From positions 24,795,772 through 24,859,771 of the forward strand of contig NW_026622874.1 in NCBI RefSeq assembly GCF_023065955.2: DNA of 64,000 nucleotides. Reading direction: 5' to 3'. This DNA is from Ursus arctos. Taxonomy: Eukaryota; Chordata; Mammalia; Carnivora; Ursidae. The translations under genes were made by a program, and so were the position numbers. Shown here in pieces: positions 16,463 through 29,190 of this stretch (the stretch's first letter is position 1; the number at the start of each line of letters is the position of its first letter). The notes below the pieces were generated by a model that was not told the DNA's origin, did not search any database, and saw nothing but the letters and a program-made list of their open reading frames with translations.

Positions 16463-16761
16463 TATTAGCAGTAATGTGAAATGTCACCCACCCAACCTCA
16501 GCTCCAGGACTGGGCTACGTTACCTTTCACTCACTTCACCTTGCTCTAATGCGGGCCTCACGAAGGTGTTTGGTAGAAGAACAGGGACAGTTGGACCGCA
16601 GAGGAAGAAGGAAGGACCAGCAGGGAACCCACAGAGCTGGTGAGGCATCCAGAGCTTCTCTCTGCTCTGGCCAGGGCTGCCTCTGTGAGTGGAAGCAGTG
16701 CGGGCAGGGGCAGGGACGGGGGATGTCTGCACAGACGTCTGCGCAGCCCGCCACGCCTCAC

Positions 16762-16877
16762 CTGCTTTGTCTATCCAGGCGCGGTACCCGTTCAGCTCGC
16801 GCTCAATCTGCTGCTGCCGCCGCAGTTTCATGAATGCTCTCCGGTTCTCCACTCTCTCTCTCTCTTTGGCAAATTCC
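16762..16877 (-). CDS. CACNA1E: CACNA1E exon (about exon 8): start of I-II linker with the AID
   Basis: This 116-nt exon encodes 38 full codons starting [13 protein letters not shown] and ending YRAWIDKA, with one split base at each end (phase 1 in, phase 1 out). It is the most 5' exon in the window. It lies just after domain I S6 and holds the alpha-interaction domain [17 protein letters not shown] plus the E supplied by the next exon. This is the helix that binds the groove of the cytoplasmic beta subunit and, in Cav2 channels, contributes to G-beta-gamma modulation. All key AID residues (Q, E, L, GY, W, I) are present. The acceptor is ccacag before GGAATT and the donor is GCAG before gtgagg. 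The 116-nt length equals the homologous exon of other Cav2 genes as I remember it. The AID is conserved among Cav2 paralogues, so the assignment to CACNA1E comes from the following exons. Confidence 0.96.
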
Positions 16878-17219
16878 CTGTGGACGAGAAGGATGAGAGG
16901 CAGGAGTAGTGAATTTGGGTGGTGCCAGGACGAAGAGGAAGGGTGAAGCACGTGGAAGCGAGAGAAGGTCTGAGCAGGTGCCTCTCTATACCTCATGTCC
17001 CCACTCCTTTGTTCCAGACTGCAAGTATGATCTTAAAATGCTGCACAGAAACCTACCTCCTTCGGCCTCCTGCAGGAAGATTTTCCAGATCGGTTTCGTC
17101 CTCAGTCAGCCCTAACACCCTCTGCGTGCTCTATTTGGAAAGGTACTTTCTTAGTCATGAGACAAACTAGGGTTCAAAATGCTATGTTCTGTTTCCCCAG
17201 CTACAACACAAGCCCTTAA

Positions 17220-17236
17220 CCCCCCCGGGGGGGGGG
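17220..17236. repeat. C7G10 palindromic homopolymer pair
   Basis: A run of C followed immediately by a run of G, forming a perfect short inverted repeat. It is prone to assembly and sequencing error. Confidence 0.9.
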
Positions 17237-17264
17237 CACACCTTTCCTCTATACTTTTAATAAC

Positions 17265-17450
17265 AACAGTGATTAATGTATATTGACCAATTATGTGCCA
17301 GCCCTGTATGACTTTTTTCAGACCCACGGACTCAATTAATCCATTACAGTCACCCTATGAAGTCATAAGCACTATTAAAATTCCTCTTTAATACATGGCG
17401 AAACACTAAGGATCAGAGAAGGGAAGTAACTTGCTGGGATGTGAAGTCGA
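17265..17450 (-). repeat. MIR-type SINE remnant
   Basis: Shows attatgtgccagccctgtat, cagtcaccctatgaagtcat and gatcagagaagggaagtaac followed by ttgct, the reverse MIR layout. Confidence 0.7.
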
Positions 17451-18193
17451 ACCATAGTGCTGCGCTCCCTCTGGTGTCCCGCATCCCATGGCACTAAGAG
17501 CTGCCACTGAAGACCAAGACACCAAGGCCTCGAAGGGCAGCACGCTGTGTGAAGATGGCTGGTGGAGGTTAAATAGGAAAGGGAAGGGCATGGAAAGGGA
17601 CCCTGGCTCCAACAGAAAGAAAGTGGGAAGGCAGGAAGGGTAGGAAGGGAGATAATGGGACAGAGGGCAAGCCAAGTTCAGGATCAGGGAGAATACACAG
17701 TCCACTAACAGGTGCAGGGGACCAGAGTCTGGCACAAGATGGTCAAAAGCCTAAAGCCCCATGGGAAGGTAGAAGGGAAAAGACACAAGGGCTCCCTGGC
17801 AGAGAGGAAGATGAACAAATTCAATGGTTGAGCACATGGGGGTAAAGAAATGCACAGTTGCTAAGAGGCCCCTCTGACAACCACCTCTGCTAATACCCTT
17901 CCTATGATCAAACACCCGTCCAGGCTACAGTGCCACTCACCAGTGCAATGCTCCCCAGCCAGGGCCCAGGCATGTGCCTACTGACCTGGGAGCTGCTGCA
18001 CTTATTCGAGGTGTCCTCATAACCCAGGAGGTACAGCTGAAGACAAGGGCGCACCCACTGTGGGTCCTGTCAGCTACTCCTTTGTTGTGTATTTGTTTGA
18101 TAGGACTTCAAATCCACTTGCTTATGACTTAAGTAAAGTTGTTTTAATCCACTTGTGTATGCCAAAGAGAGAAAAAAAGATATATTTAGAAGT

Positions 18194-18399
18194 TATGGTT
18201 GAATATTTTATTCATTTGAGAGAGAAAGAGTGAGAGAGAGAGAGAGAGTGCACAAGTGGGGGCAGGGGTCAGAGGGAGAGGGAGAAGCATACTTCTCTGC
18301 TGAGCAGGCAGGTGGACACAGGGCTCGATCCCAAGACCATGGGATCATGACTTGAGCCAAAGGCAGATGCTTAACTGACTGAGCCACCCAGGCGCCCCC
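18194..18399 (-). repeat. Carnivore Can-SINE
   Basis: Reverse copy: attcatttgagagag, GA-rich segment, gggctcgatcccaagaccat, and gagccacccaggcgccccc at the head. Flanked by agaagt on both sides (18188 and 18400), a short likely target duplication. Confidence 0.95.
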
Positions 18400-18692
18400 A
18401 GAAGTAAAGTTGTTTTCATAGAAGAATGGAGCAAGTTGTGTCAGGATGTCACCATCTCATCTGTTCTTGCCCATCAGAACTCAATTGCTCAGCTGCTGAG
18501 GGTCCCCACTGAGGACTTAACAATAGAGGCATATGAAGAAACAAGTATGGCAAGAGAACATTAAACTGTGAACACAGAGTCTGTGAGGACAATCGAAGAG
18601 CATCTGGTCAGAGAAAGGCTACACTTTGCTGATCTAAGACAGCTCCTTGAAGACCTTGGGGCAATCAGCTCCAACCTTCACAAAGCAGACAC

Positions 18693-20680
18693 ATTTTCTT
18701 TTTCTAATTTATTTTTCTAATTAGAGTTAGTTAACATACAGTGTTATATGAGTTTCAGTTGTACAATATAGTGATTCAACAATTCCATGCCTTTTTCAGT
18801 GCTCATCAAGATAAGTGTGCTCTTAATCCCCTTCACCTATTTTACCCATCCCCCTACCCCCTTCCCCTCTGGTAACCATCTGTTTGTTCTCTATAGTTAA
18901 GAGTCTATTTTGTGGCTTTTTGTCTCTTTTTTTTTGTTCATTTGTTTTGTTTCTTAAATTCCCATATGAGTATTTGTCTTTCTCTATTTCATTTAGCATT
19001 ATACTCTCTGGATCCATTCACGTTGTTGCAAATGGCAAGATTTCATTCTTTTTATGACTGAATAATACTTGATTGTGTGTATATATACCACATCTTATTT
19101 ATCTACTCATTTATAAATGGACATTTGTACTGCTTCCATAATTAGACTATTGCAAATAATGCTGCAATAAACATAAGGGTGAATATATCTTTTCGAATTA
19201 GTGTTTTTGTATACTTTGGGTAAATACCCAGTAGTGGAATTACTGGTAGTTCTATTTTTAATTTTTTGAGGAACCTCCATACTGTTTTCCACAGTGGCTG
19301 TACCAATTTGCATTCCTACCAATAGTGCATGAGGGCTCCTTTTTCTCCACATCCTCCCCAACACTTGTTTCTTGTGTTTTTTATTTCAGCCATTCTGACA
19401 GGTGTGAGGTGGTATCTCATTGTGGTTTCCTTGATGATGAGTGACGTTGAGTATGCTGTCATATGTCTGTTGGCCATCTGGATGTCTTCTTTGCAGAAAT
19501 GTCTGTTCATGTCTTCTGCACATTTTTAAATTGGGTAATTTGTTTTTTGGGTGTAGGGTTGTAGAAGTTCTTTATATATTTTGGATACTAACCCTTTATC
19601 AGATACGTTGTTCACAAATATCTTCTCCCATTCTGTAGGCTTTTAGTTTTATTGTTTCTTTTGCTACACAGATGATTTTTATTTTAATGTGATCCCAATA
19701 TTTTTGCTGTTATTTCCCTCTCCTCAGAAAACATATCTAGAAAGATGTTGTTATGGCCAATGTCAGAGAAATTATTGCCTGTGCTCTTTTTAGGATTTTT
19801 ATGGTTTACGTCTCACATTTAGGCCTCTAATCCATTTTGAGTTTATTTTTGTGTGTGGTGTAAGAAAGTGGTCCGGTTTCATTCCTTTGCATGTAGCTGT
19901 CCAGTTTTCCCAATGCCATTTGTTGAAGAGACTGTTTTTCCCATTGCATATTCTTGCCTCCTTTGTTGAAGACTGTATAATCGTGGGTTTATTTCTGGGC
20001 TATTATATTCCATTAATCTTCTGTACTAGCAGTACACTATTTTGATTACTACAGCTTTGTAGTATATCTTGAAATCTGGGATTGTGATACCTCCAGTTTT
20101 GTTCTTTTTCGAGACTGCTTTGGCTATTTGGGGGTCTTTTGCATTTCCATACAAATTTTAGAATTGTTCTGGTTCTGTGAAAAACCTGTTGGTATTTTAT
20201 AGGGATTTCATTAAATCTGTAGATTTCTTTATAGACATTTTAACATTATTTATTCTCCCAATCCACGAGCATGGAATGTCTTTTCATTTCTTTCTGTTGT
20301 CTTCAATTTCTTTAAACAATATTTTATAGTTTTCAGAGACTAGGTTAAGTTGGTTAAGTTTACTCCTAGGTATATTATTATTTTTGGTGCAATTGTAAAT
20401 TGTTTTCTTAATTTCTTCATTATTCATGTACAGAAATGCACTGGATTTCTGTATATTGATTTTGTATCCTGTGACTTTACTGAATTAATTTGTCAGTTCT
20501 AGTAGTTTCTATGATGGAATCTTCAGGGTTTTCTATATATAGCATCATGTCATCTGCTAATAGTGAATTTTTACTTCTTCCTCACCAATTTGGATTACTT
20601 TTATTTCTTTTTCTTGTTTGATTGCCAGGGCTAGAACTTCCATTAATATGTTGAATAAAAATGGTAATCCTGGACATCTG
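18693..20680 (-). mobile_element. L1 LINE, 3' part of ORF2 and 3' UTR, about 2 kb
   Basis: Minus-strand L1. The 3' UTR lies at the left (agttagttaacatacagtgt). It is followed rightward by the ORF2 reverse-transcriptase C-terminal region (plus-strand marks ttccacagtggctgtaccaa, atttctgggctatt, tacttttatttctttttctt). It is 5'-truncated and broken by many stops. Its carnivore-type 3' UTR resembles the other young copies here. Confidence 0.92.
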
Positions 20681-21479
20681 TAAAGGTGACACTTACAGGC
20701 AGTGGTGAAAGTCATACAGCAGCCCCATAAAGAACATCTTGCTCATCAACACCAGCTCCCCTGTTCCCTAGCAACATGTTCTAGCAACACAGGACTTTTA
20801 CTTTTGCACTGGAAGTTGGACATCAGCTCTTGGTTGGCTAAGCGGTCTCTTCCCAGTACCAACTTGTATAAAGGTACATCTCAATTAAATTTGTATTTTA
20901 TTCCTTTCATCTCCCCTTACCTGGAACAATAGTGTGATTAATCTGTCACTGATTTGGAGTATGTTATTTCTTTATTGGCTTATCAAGAGAAATTATTCTG
21001 TATACTATTGGCTTGTAAAATTCCTGTAGTAAACCTATGTTAAATAAACTGCTGGCAAAGACAAACTCAGTCTCTGAGCATAATTTTCCTCTCAAAATAA
21101 AACAGCCGTCATATCCAGGGAGAAAGAAACAAGCCAGGGGTTGAGGGACATGCCACAGCCCCAGGGCAGGGGAAGAGGAGGTACCACATTCAGCCTCTCC
21201 TGCCAAGATATATGGATTCCTTGGCACAGACACCTTATCATGGTCATAGGCTGAGGGCATGAGAATAAGACACATTAAAGGAGAAATTCTGGGCTCATCT
21301 TCAGGTTCAGCAGGTTCTACCAACAGTGTTGTGGGGGAATAGAGAGGAAAACAGTCAAAATGAAGGGCCAGTGAGAATGTAAGCCCTGGGGCACCTTCTT
21401 TCCTTTCCTTCTTCTCTGGATTGCAACAGTGAGAAAGAAACAAGGGGCTGGCTTGGTTCATGCATTGCCATCTATCAAA

Positions 21480-21745
21480 GTTTTTACCTTTGGCTCTTTG
21501 TCTTCTTTCTATCCCCCTGTCCAGTTAGTGCCATGTTCTGTTGGTTCTATCCCCCAAACAGCACTTGGATCTACCTTCCCTCTTTGTCCTCACTGCCTGT
21601 CCAGGGCCTCATCCTCTTCTGCCTGGACTACCACAGATGCATTCTCATGGTCTCTCAACCACCTGTCTCTCTGCCCTTCATTTTATCCATCTCACACACA
21701 TTTTCTAAAACACACACTACATCTGATCCCTTCCAAACCTAAAAT
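21480..21745 (+). repeat. L2 LINE fragment
   Basis: Contains ggcctcatcctcttctgcct, ggactaccacag and actacatctgatccc, as in L2 3' regions. A MIR remnant follows immediately. Confidence 0.5.
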
Positions 21746-21749
21746 AATA

Positions 21750-21930
21750 ACCACAGTGAGTAACATTTGTAGAGCACTTTCTAGTTTCCAAGCACCTTCA
21801 CACATTTTGCTCATATCTTTTACAATCACTCTGAGAAGAAGGTAGAACAGGTATTTTCATCCTCAATTTAAAAGTTAAACAACTTGTTCAAATTTAGGTA
21901 AGAAAGAGGGAGACTTGGACCCCAGGCCTG
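21750..21930 (-). repeat. MIR-type SINE remnant
   Basis: Has tttgtagagcactttctagt, caagcaccttcacacatttt, acaatcactctgagaagaag and gtattttcatcctcaattta in the reverse MIR order. Confidence 0.65.
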
Positions 21931-22279
21931 TCTGCTCTAAGAGCCCAGGCTCTTCATGCCCCACATGTCTGCCTAGCCCAATGGCATATTTATATGCTGC
22001 TTTCTTTATTGTTTGATATATATATGTGTCTTGACTTTTTTCAACTACACTCTGGGGATCCAGAAAGGTTTAAAAGGAGGCAATATTTTAAGGAAGACCT
22101 TGAAAAGAGGAGAACTTAGGCAGGCTATGAGCAGAAAAACACAATAATCATTTAGCATCTAGGGTGCGCTTCATTACTAATATCACCATTTTCTAGCTCA
22201 GAACACCGAATCTAAGGGGAGTTAAGTGGCCCTTTGAGAAAGCAAGTGTCCAAGGACACAGAGCCACTAAAAGGAACCA

Positions 22280-22840
22280 TGACCTTCAGATCTTCTATAT
22301 TCCATTTTCTTTCTATTCTTCCTTTGCTCTTCCACAGCCTCCTCCATCTTCCGCTAAATGAAATACAAACACCTAACACGACCTTCACAGTCTTTCACAG
22401 CCGGATGCTAACCTTTCCTCCAAGCCTTGCCTCCCATCATTCGCACCCACCCACCTGCCTGCCGCCATCGTGGCTGACTCCAGCAGCAGCAGCACCCTTC
22501 TCCCTGTTCTGGAGAATGCAGCACAGCTCTCAAGGTTTGGTTCACTGTTTCTCTGCCTGGAATCCCTTCTTAACTGCCTGAGTCTGTCAGAATGCTTCTC
22601 CAAGGCCAGCTTGAAATGTCACCTCTTCTGTTCTGCTTTCCCCTCCTCTCCTTCCTCCTTCCCCAGTCTCTGGTCTCCATCCTTTCTTTCCTCTGTGTCT
22701 TTACAGCTCATCTCCCAGCCAGGCTTTACTGTGGTGAGCTGTACATGTGACTATGTGAGCCTTTTGTGAAAATACTCCATGTCTTACTCAACTCTGTATC
22801 CTCCCAGGCTAGACTGGGTCTGGCGCATGGTAATATGTAC
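22280..22840 (+). repeat. L2 LINE 3' portion
   Basis: Contains cacgaccttcacagtctttc, tgtttctctgcctggaatcc, ccaaggccagcttgaaatgt followed by cacctcttctg, and ends near tctggcgcatgg. This is the standard L2 3' progression. Confidence 0.7.
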
Positions 22841-23713
22841 AACAGATTTTTTTTTTAATTAAAAATATCCGGGCTGACTTGGAGAGCATACTGATAGCTC
22901 TCCCCTGGTTCCCAAAGTCTGAAATGAAGGAACACTCCAGCTCTACACTGACCCAAAGGGAGATAGGTGAACTAGCTGGAGAACAACAGTTGCCAGGTAA
23001 CTCCTGGACACTGTCAGCACTGTTTCTCTTGGTTTGGCTCCACTAAAATCTCTGTAGAATTAGTCTATGAAGTTTGCAGTGTGTCACTTCTACCTGGTCC
23101 CCAGAATGACCACATAGCTTGATTTCCAGTGGGAGAGAGAGGCCAATAACCCCAGTGTAGCCTCCATGCATATTTGGAAGTTTTCTGGCTCTGGGTTTCA
23201 TCAGCTGGCTCTCCTGCTCTCCTCTACTGCCACTACAGGCCCCTGTGTACTCTCACCCTTCCACCTGGCCTCTTAGCAGGGCTCAAGGGCTCAGAGCCTA
23301 ACAAAACTGGCCTGGTCTTTTAAAGAAGACTCTTGGCTAAAAGAACAAAGCAAAGAATATGAACCAGTGGGGATACTTCCTGAGCAGCCCCTGTGTCAGT
23401 GAAGGAAGAAGGGCAGGATAGGGGAAAGGTTCTGTATGATGTCTATCAAGGGGAATTTGATGTTTTGTTTTTCCATTGGGGGCCTAAGGCACAAAGTCTG
23501 GCACCCCTCCCTTGTCATAACTGTGCCCGTGGCTTATCTCCCTGACTAGTCTACAGGCTCCATGATGCCAAGCAGAGCCTACATTGTATCACATTCCAAC
23601 AAGGCCCTATGAAGTTGGATCCAAGGCCTGGTTTTACAGTAGATTCCACAGATAATGGAAATAGCATATGAAGAACAGCTAATATTCACATAACACATTT
23701 GTGACATTTTTAA

Positions 23714-23905
23714 AAAAAAATTTTTTTAATTTATTCATTTGAGAAAGAGAAGAGAGACAGAGCACAAGCAGGAAAGGCAGAGGGAGAGGGAGAAGCAGAC
23801 TCCCTGCTGAGCTGTGAGCCCTACGCAGGGCTTTATCCCAGGACCCTGGGATCATGACCTGAGCCGAAGGCAGATGCTTAACCAACTGAATCACCCAGAT
23901 GCCCC
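23714..23905 (-). repeat. Carnivore Can-SINE with 14-bp target duplication
   Basis: Reverse copy between exact duplications tgtgacatttttaa at 23700-23713 and 23906-23919. The body includes gcagactccctgctgagctg and ccaggaccctgggatcatga. Confidence 0.97.
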
Positions 23906-26091
23906 TGTGACATTTTTAATCTATGAATCACTTTCATGTAAATGATTTCATTTATATTTGTTAAAACCCTGGCAGATTCAGACAGGCGCTCGCCGAAGAT
24001 CACCTCATCAGCAGAAGACAGAGCCAGAATTCAAGCTAATATCTTCCAAAGCAAGGTTAAGTGTCATTTCCACAATTCCTCAGCTGTCTTACATGCTATC
24101 TAGATGTCAACATTTAAAGTCAGAAGGGATTTAGTTTCAGCTCAAGGTCAAAGAAAATAAGGACCTAAAAACAGAGTTTCGTGCTTTTTCTAAAAGGACT
24201 ATCTTTTTAATTGAGAGAACAGCACAAAAATCCATTGCTCTGTGTTAGACCCAGTATGAAATTCATGGCATTAGTCAAGCTAGTAATACACCACTTGATT
24301 TTGTGTCTATAGCATAGCCACAATTTATTTACATGCATATTATTACATTCTAGAGAGAACAGGGACAGACAAGATTCAATTCCAGTACGTACCAAAAATA
24401 AGAGTCTATTCTAACCTTAGATCTAATATGTTCACCATTCTCAGGAGTATATATGTGCCTGGCCCCAAGAATAGGGAAAAGAATACTCTCTCCTTTTCAC
24501 AGAGGATCCTGGGATTATTCAGATGATGATGTTTTGGCAAAGATAAACCATACAGCTGCTATGTTACTTAGTCACCCAGGTGACCACAGCCAAACTTCCT
24601 ATTGAAAGGTACCTCAAAGAGTGCCCCACCAAATATCTTAATTTATTCAATTCCCTTGGATCAAAGAATTTTAAAAGGAGGAAATCTGGTTTACAGTAGG
24701 AAGTATTCATAACCCCTCGCCCTTTTTGCATTGGCCTGTGGCTTAAGGTATGCGAATGGCTAAACAACTCATTTTCATTTGCTCCATCTAGTGTAGAAAT
24801 ACCCCCAGATATAACAGAACTCAAGAGGGGTTGCATCGACTCCAGAACCCCAAATAGGGGGAACAAAAATAAATCCTGTGTGAGGTAGCAAAAATACCAC
24901 CAGGTCTATTCTCAGAGCTAGGCATCCAGGTAACCCCTGTACTAAGAAACTGGCAGTAACCTCTCTGTCTCAATTTCCTGTCAATCATTAGAAGGATGCA
25001 AAAAACCCTCTGCTCATAGCCCAGAACAGGAATAAATGTGGTTCCTCTGGGAGTCCTAACTGGGTTCCTGTAAAAAACTGTATAATGGCAAAAATCCAAA
25101 TTGTGCTTCATTGGAGATACTTCTTACCCAACTCTGTTATCCATAGTTTTTAGCTGCCCTCTCCCGCTTTTTCTTTTTCTTTTTTTTCCCCCCTTTGGTC
25201 CAGGAGGATAACTTGCAGTTCCCTCCCATGACAGAGCTCTCACATAGATAAAAGGAAAGTGGGTTGAAGCTAAGCATGGATGAGCCTCTATTCTAGTTGC
25301 CACTTAGTTATGCAAGGTTTGGGTTTCTAAATTTCAGCTATGGGAACTAAGAAGAAAGCTGATCTCCATGTTCTGCTTGGTTAAGTACAATTTTCTTCTT
25401 TCAGCCTAGGTAGTGAATTGACATATGTGACTGTTTTTGTTTTCTAGCAATTTACATCAGAGGCATAATTTATAAAAATCAACTATTCCTACACAGTCAA
25501 TTATAAATTATTCACGATTAGATGAAGTGGAAGAATTATATAGATAATCTCAGACGAGATTATTCAACGAGATTAAAACCTAAAACATTGTCATGTGTGA
25601 CTGGTGGGAGGTGTACAAGGAGAAGGCAAAGTTGTCTTTCAAGTCATATTTAAGTAAATATGAAAACCGGTTTATAGTTCATGAACTTATAGACCTACAA
25701 AGGAGTCACTGCCACAAAGTGCTAATCTGTATATTAATACATTAAAGTGACTGGTTTTGGTCCATGGGGTGATGTGAGGGCGCTTGGTCATTCACATTGC
25801 TGGAATTTATCATGAGGTGACTAAGTCACGGGGACTAACTCTTGGGAGATTCAAACCTTGCTCCCGCCTGAAATTCCTGCCCATGTTGTGTCACCTCAGA
25901 GTCACAGGGCACCTGGATGGGTATCTCTACATTTATCTAGATAGTGAGGAAGACATTCTGGCAGGTCTGCTGTGACAGGAAACACTCTGTTGGAGGACTC
26001 TGGCTCCTGTTTTAACCTCCAGCTCCAGACCCCTCCTCCTGATTCAGTACAGACAGGGAGCTTTGTTTACTGATGCTGAGGCCTTTGCGGC

Positions 26092-26106
26092 TGTCATGGC
26101 AACCAG
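26092..26106. promoter_or_regulatory. RFX half-site-like sequence
   Basis: The 15-mer tgtcatggcaaccag contains the CATGGCAAC half of an RFX X-box. The same 15-mer occurs again at 49060-49074 within a full palindrome. Function is inferred only. Confidence 0.25.
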
Positions 26107-26569
26107 AAAGAAGACAAAGCCGGCCAGGATGGGCTGGCCTGTGTGACTCAAAGATCTGTTTACCCACACTCCTGTACACACTTGTACGCTTCATCACACA
26201 CACATTGGCACAAATACACATATGCTCACGCTGGCACGTAGAAGCATATGCAGACAGACTTTGCCAAGCACACAAATGGCCACATGGTCACATTCCCTAT
26301 TACTCTTTGGAGCCCATATTTCCAAAGTGCTTCACTGCTCCCAGGGGATCTTTGCCAGTCTTCCTGTAAGATGTTTGCTTCAAGGAGGGGGAATCTCGGT
26401 TAGACATCAAGAAAAACCTCTTCAAACCCAAATATTTCGAAATTAAGAGAAATTGGGGGAAGTCAGATAGGCAGCTGCATGTTGGCTGTGACTTCATTTC
26501 AGTCTCATTGGAACATGGGCTGGGGGATGGAGGGTAAAACAGCTTTTTGATTGTTCTTAGGAGTCTGGG

Positions 26570-26660
26570 GAAGCTTTTCTCCCATTTTTCAGAGGAGCAA
26601 ACACAGCCCAGAGAAGGTAAACACCTTACTGAAGGTCACACAGTTCAGCTGTATTATAGT
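26570..26660 (-). repeat. MIR-type SINE remnant
   Basis: Has cccatttttcagaggagcaa, cacagcccagagaaggtaaa and ctgaaggtcacacagttcag, the reverse MIR core. Confidence 0.6.
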
Positions 26661-27019
26661 TATTGACGTCTTATCCCTTGACTTGTTCCAGAAAGGATTT
26701 AAGGAGCCTTAGGTTGCTAATAAATAAAGGCCAGAACAGTACCCAATTCTCTAAATGCCAACCAGTGTTGACTCTAATAAGCAGGATGGATGGGAGTGCA
26801 GGAGGGTGAGGGATGCTTAAGTCAGGCACTGTATCACACCAGGTCACACTTCCTCAGAGATCAGCAGCTTTGGGAGGGCTCCTCCAATGAGAAGTAGTCC
26901 TTTTCTAAGGCAGTTATGGCAAATAAATGGCCTCTCACAGAGTGCTGTATTCCACCCCTACTCCTCCACCCCACACCCACAGCAATGAAAGAAAGGCCAT
27001 GGGTCTCACAGACCAGAAT

Positions 27020-27190
27020 GTCAGGTAGGGGGTCCTAACAAATCACCTCTCCTAGCCTCTCCTTTCATATGCAAGGAAACCAAAGCACAGATATGTCAGC
27101 TGGCTTGCTGGTTCGAGGCCGATAGCATGTGAGGGCTGTCCAGAGTACAACTCGGATCTCTGGATTCCAAAGCCAGTGCATTTCACAGCT
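27020..27190 (-). repeat. MIR-type SINE remnant
   Basis: Shows tatgcaaggaaaccaaagca and cagctggcttgctggttcga, ending with ttccaaagccagtgcatttc. Reverse MIR, diverged. Confidence 0.5.
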
Positions 27191-27424
27191 TCATGACATT
27201 TCAGTCATGAGAAGTCAAAGAAGCAGTTTCTTTTAGGATCTTGGGGAATGCATGGTCTTTTTATTATTTTTTTTGTTTTTCTTGACATTGAGATTTCATT
27301 TATTTGTTTGAGTAGATGCAGGGGAAGGCCTGGCAATTAACACAAAGGAGATAATGAAGGAGCTGGAAAATGTTTCCTGTTTTGCTTTTGCTTTTTAACC
27401 TTGAAGTTGGCGTAATCCGGACTG

Positions 27425-27660
27425 TTAGAGCATAGTAATTAAAAGCTCTGAAACCAAACCAAACTGGATTTGAATCCTGTCTACATCAGGGTATGATCTG
27501 AGGCAAGTTAACATCCGACTCTCGGTTTCCTCATTTGTAAAATAGGAACAAACACCACACCTTTCTCAAAGCGTCCTGAGGATTAAATTAAATATTAGAT
27601 GGAAAATGCCAAGTATAGTATCTAGGAGAGTACATGTTCCAAGTGCCTATTTTAAGTATC
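27425..27660 (+). repeat. MIR SINE
   Basis: Forward MIR: attaaaagctctgaaaccaa, ctggatttgaatcctgtcta, gtttcctcatttgtaaaata, and gaggattaaattaaa. Nearly the full length of the family. Confidence 0.75.
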
Positions 27661-27689
27661 ACTGACACTCCTGAGAATGTATCATAATA

Positions 27690-28720
27690 CATATAACATA
27701 TTACCAAGGCCTTCATCCATCCATCTATCCATCTCTACATATACTTTCTGCCTTCAAAATATAACTGAGTGCCTGCTGTGGGGTTGGCTTTATTTTAGAA
27801 TATGGGGATACAATAGCAACCATAAAAGCAGAAATCCTTGCCCTCATGTAACTTATATTCTAGTGGAAGAGACAGACAATAAAGAAGATAAAAACATACA
27901 ATATAAAATATGCTCTATACTTGTAAGTGCTAAGGGGAAACTAAGGCATGGAAGAGGAACAGTCTTACTGGGGAGGAGGTCTGAGATTTGGGGTAGAGTG
28001 GCCAGGGAAGGCCTGGCATGTGAAATGACTTGAGCGGTATGAAGGAGTGAGCCATGCAGGTATCTGAGGGAGAGCATTTCAGGAGAGGCAACAGCCAGAG
28101 CAAAGGTGTGGGGCAAGAACATCCTTGAGGAGCCTTCCAGGAATAGAAAGGGGCCAATATGGCTTTGAAGCGGACTGAAGTGGGTCACAGGCTGTGTGGA
28201 GGTGGAGAGCTAGACCATGTAGATCTTTAGAGGCCCTCTAACAATTTGACTTTTACTTGGTGTGATCTGGAAGCCATTGGTGGGATTGGAGCAGAGGCGT
28301 CAATGACCTAAGTTTTCATAGAATGTCCCTGGTCACCCTGTTGACAACAGGTAGATGAGAGCTAAAGCTGGGAGCAGGGAGACGCTACAGATTATATCCA
28401 GATCATGGCTGCCTTGGCCAGAGTGTTAGGTGTGCAGATACTGAGAAATACCAGGGCTCTGGATATGCTGCAAAGGTAGGGCTAAGAAGATGTGATGACA
28501 CTTTGAATGTGTAGTATAAGAGAGATCTGGGTAAAAGATTACCCCGCAAGGATTTTTAACGTGAGCAACAAGAAGGATAGACTTAAATGAACGGAGATGG
28601 AAAAGACCACGAGGAGTAGGGTTTTTTGGGAGGGTGGGGTAGGGATCAGAAATTCAGCTGTGTATATAAGTCAGCTGGATATCCAGACACATTCACATTA
28701 AAGATCATCAGGCCCAATAG
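27690..28720. repeat. Ancient mammal-wide repeat, family uncertain
   Basis: Shows actgagtgcctgctgtgggg, ttgccctcatgtaacttata, gagacagacaataaagaaga, ggccagggaaggcctggcat and catgtagatctttagaggcc. I recognise this progression from other mammalian loci as an old dispersed repeat but cannot assign the family. Confidence 0.4.
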
Positions 28721-29049
28721 CCCCAATTCTGTTATTCGTGTGGTATGTGCCAGCTGCTTCAAGGAGCCATCCTAGATGGACTCTCTACCACCCCTCCTTT
28801 TTCTCCCCTGCTGTCATATGCTAGAAAGATGGTGACTGATTTTTCAGCAAAATATAATCCAGAAATTATTGTTGCTATTGCCGCAAATAAAACTCAAAAC
28901 AAAACCAAACCCTGCAAATATTCTTGAATGATGCGTTATTCTATTCCAATTACTTCACATCTCCTCCCATTAGCAGGGATGATCAAAAGACCACATGTAC
29001 TATGGACAGAGAAAAGTTACGAGTTCTCACGTGCTTGTCCTTACAAGCT

Positions 29050-29190
29050 TTTAAGATGGGAACTAGGAAACCTCTCCCTATTTGACAGATCAGAAAATCA
29101 AAGGCCCAAAGGATCGATGTGACTTACAGAAAGCCACAGAATTACAAAGTGGAATTCAGATCTCCCAACTCTGTGTAATTACCTACCAGT
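29050..29190 (-). repeat. MIR-type SINE remnant
   Basis: Contains gacagatcagaaaatcaaag, cagaaagccacagaattaca and gtggaattcagatctcccaa, a decayed reverse MIR. Confidence 0.5.

Larger units (their letters stand above)
12247..16761 (-). other. CACNA1E: CACNA1E intron between exons 8 and 9
   Basis: Intron of 4515 nt. It holds an unassigned old repeat (13020-13760), a Can-SINE (15034-15220), an L2 3' end (15830-16405) and a TTG/TTA microsatellite. The segments 12250-13015 and 13770-15030 include open reading frames of up to about 160 codons on both strands, but with no recognisable domain and no splice context. I treat them as non-coding. Confidence 0.8.

Noticed and set aside
16520..16996. 158-codon open frame spanning exon 8
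   Set aside because: Only 16762-16877 is coding. The rest reads through the donor and acceptor into intron.
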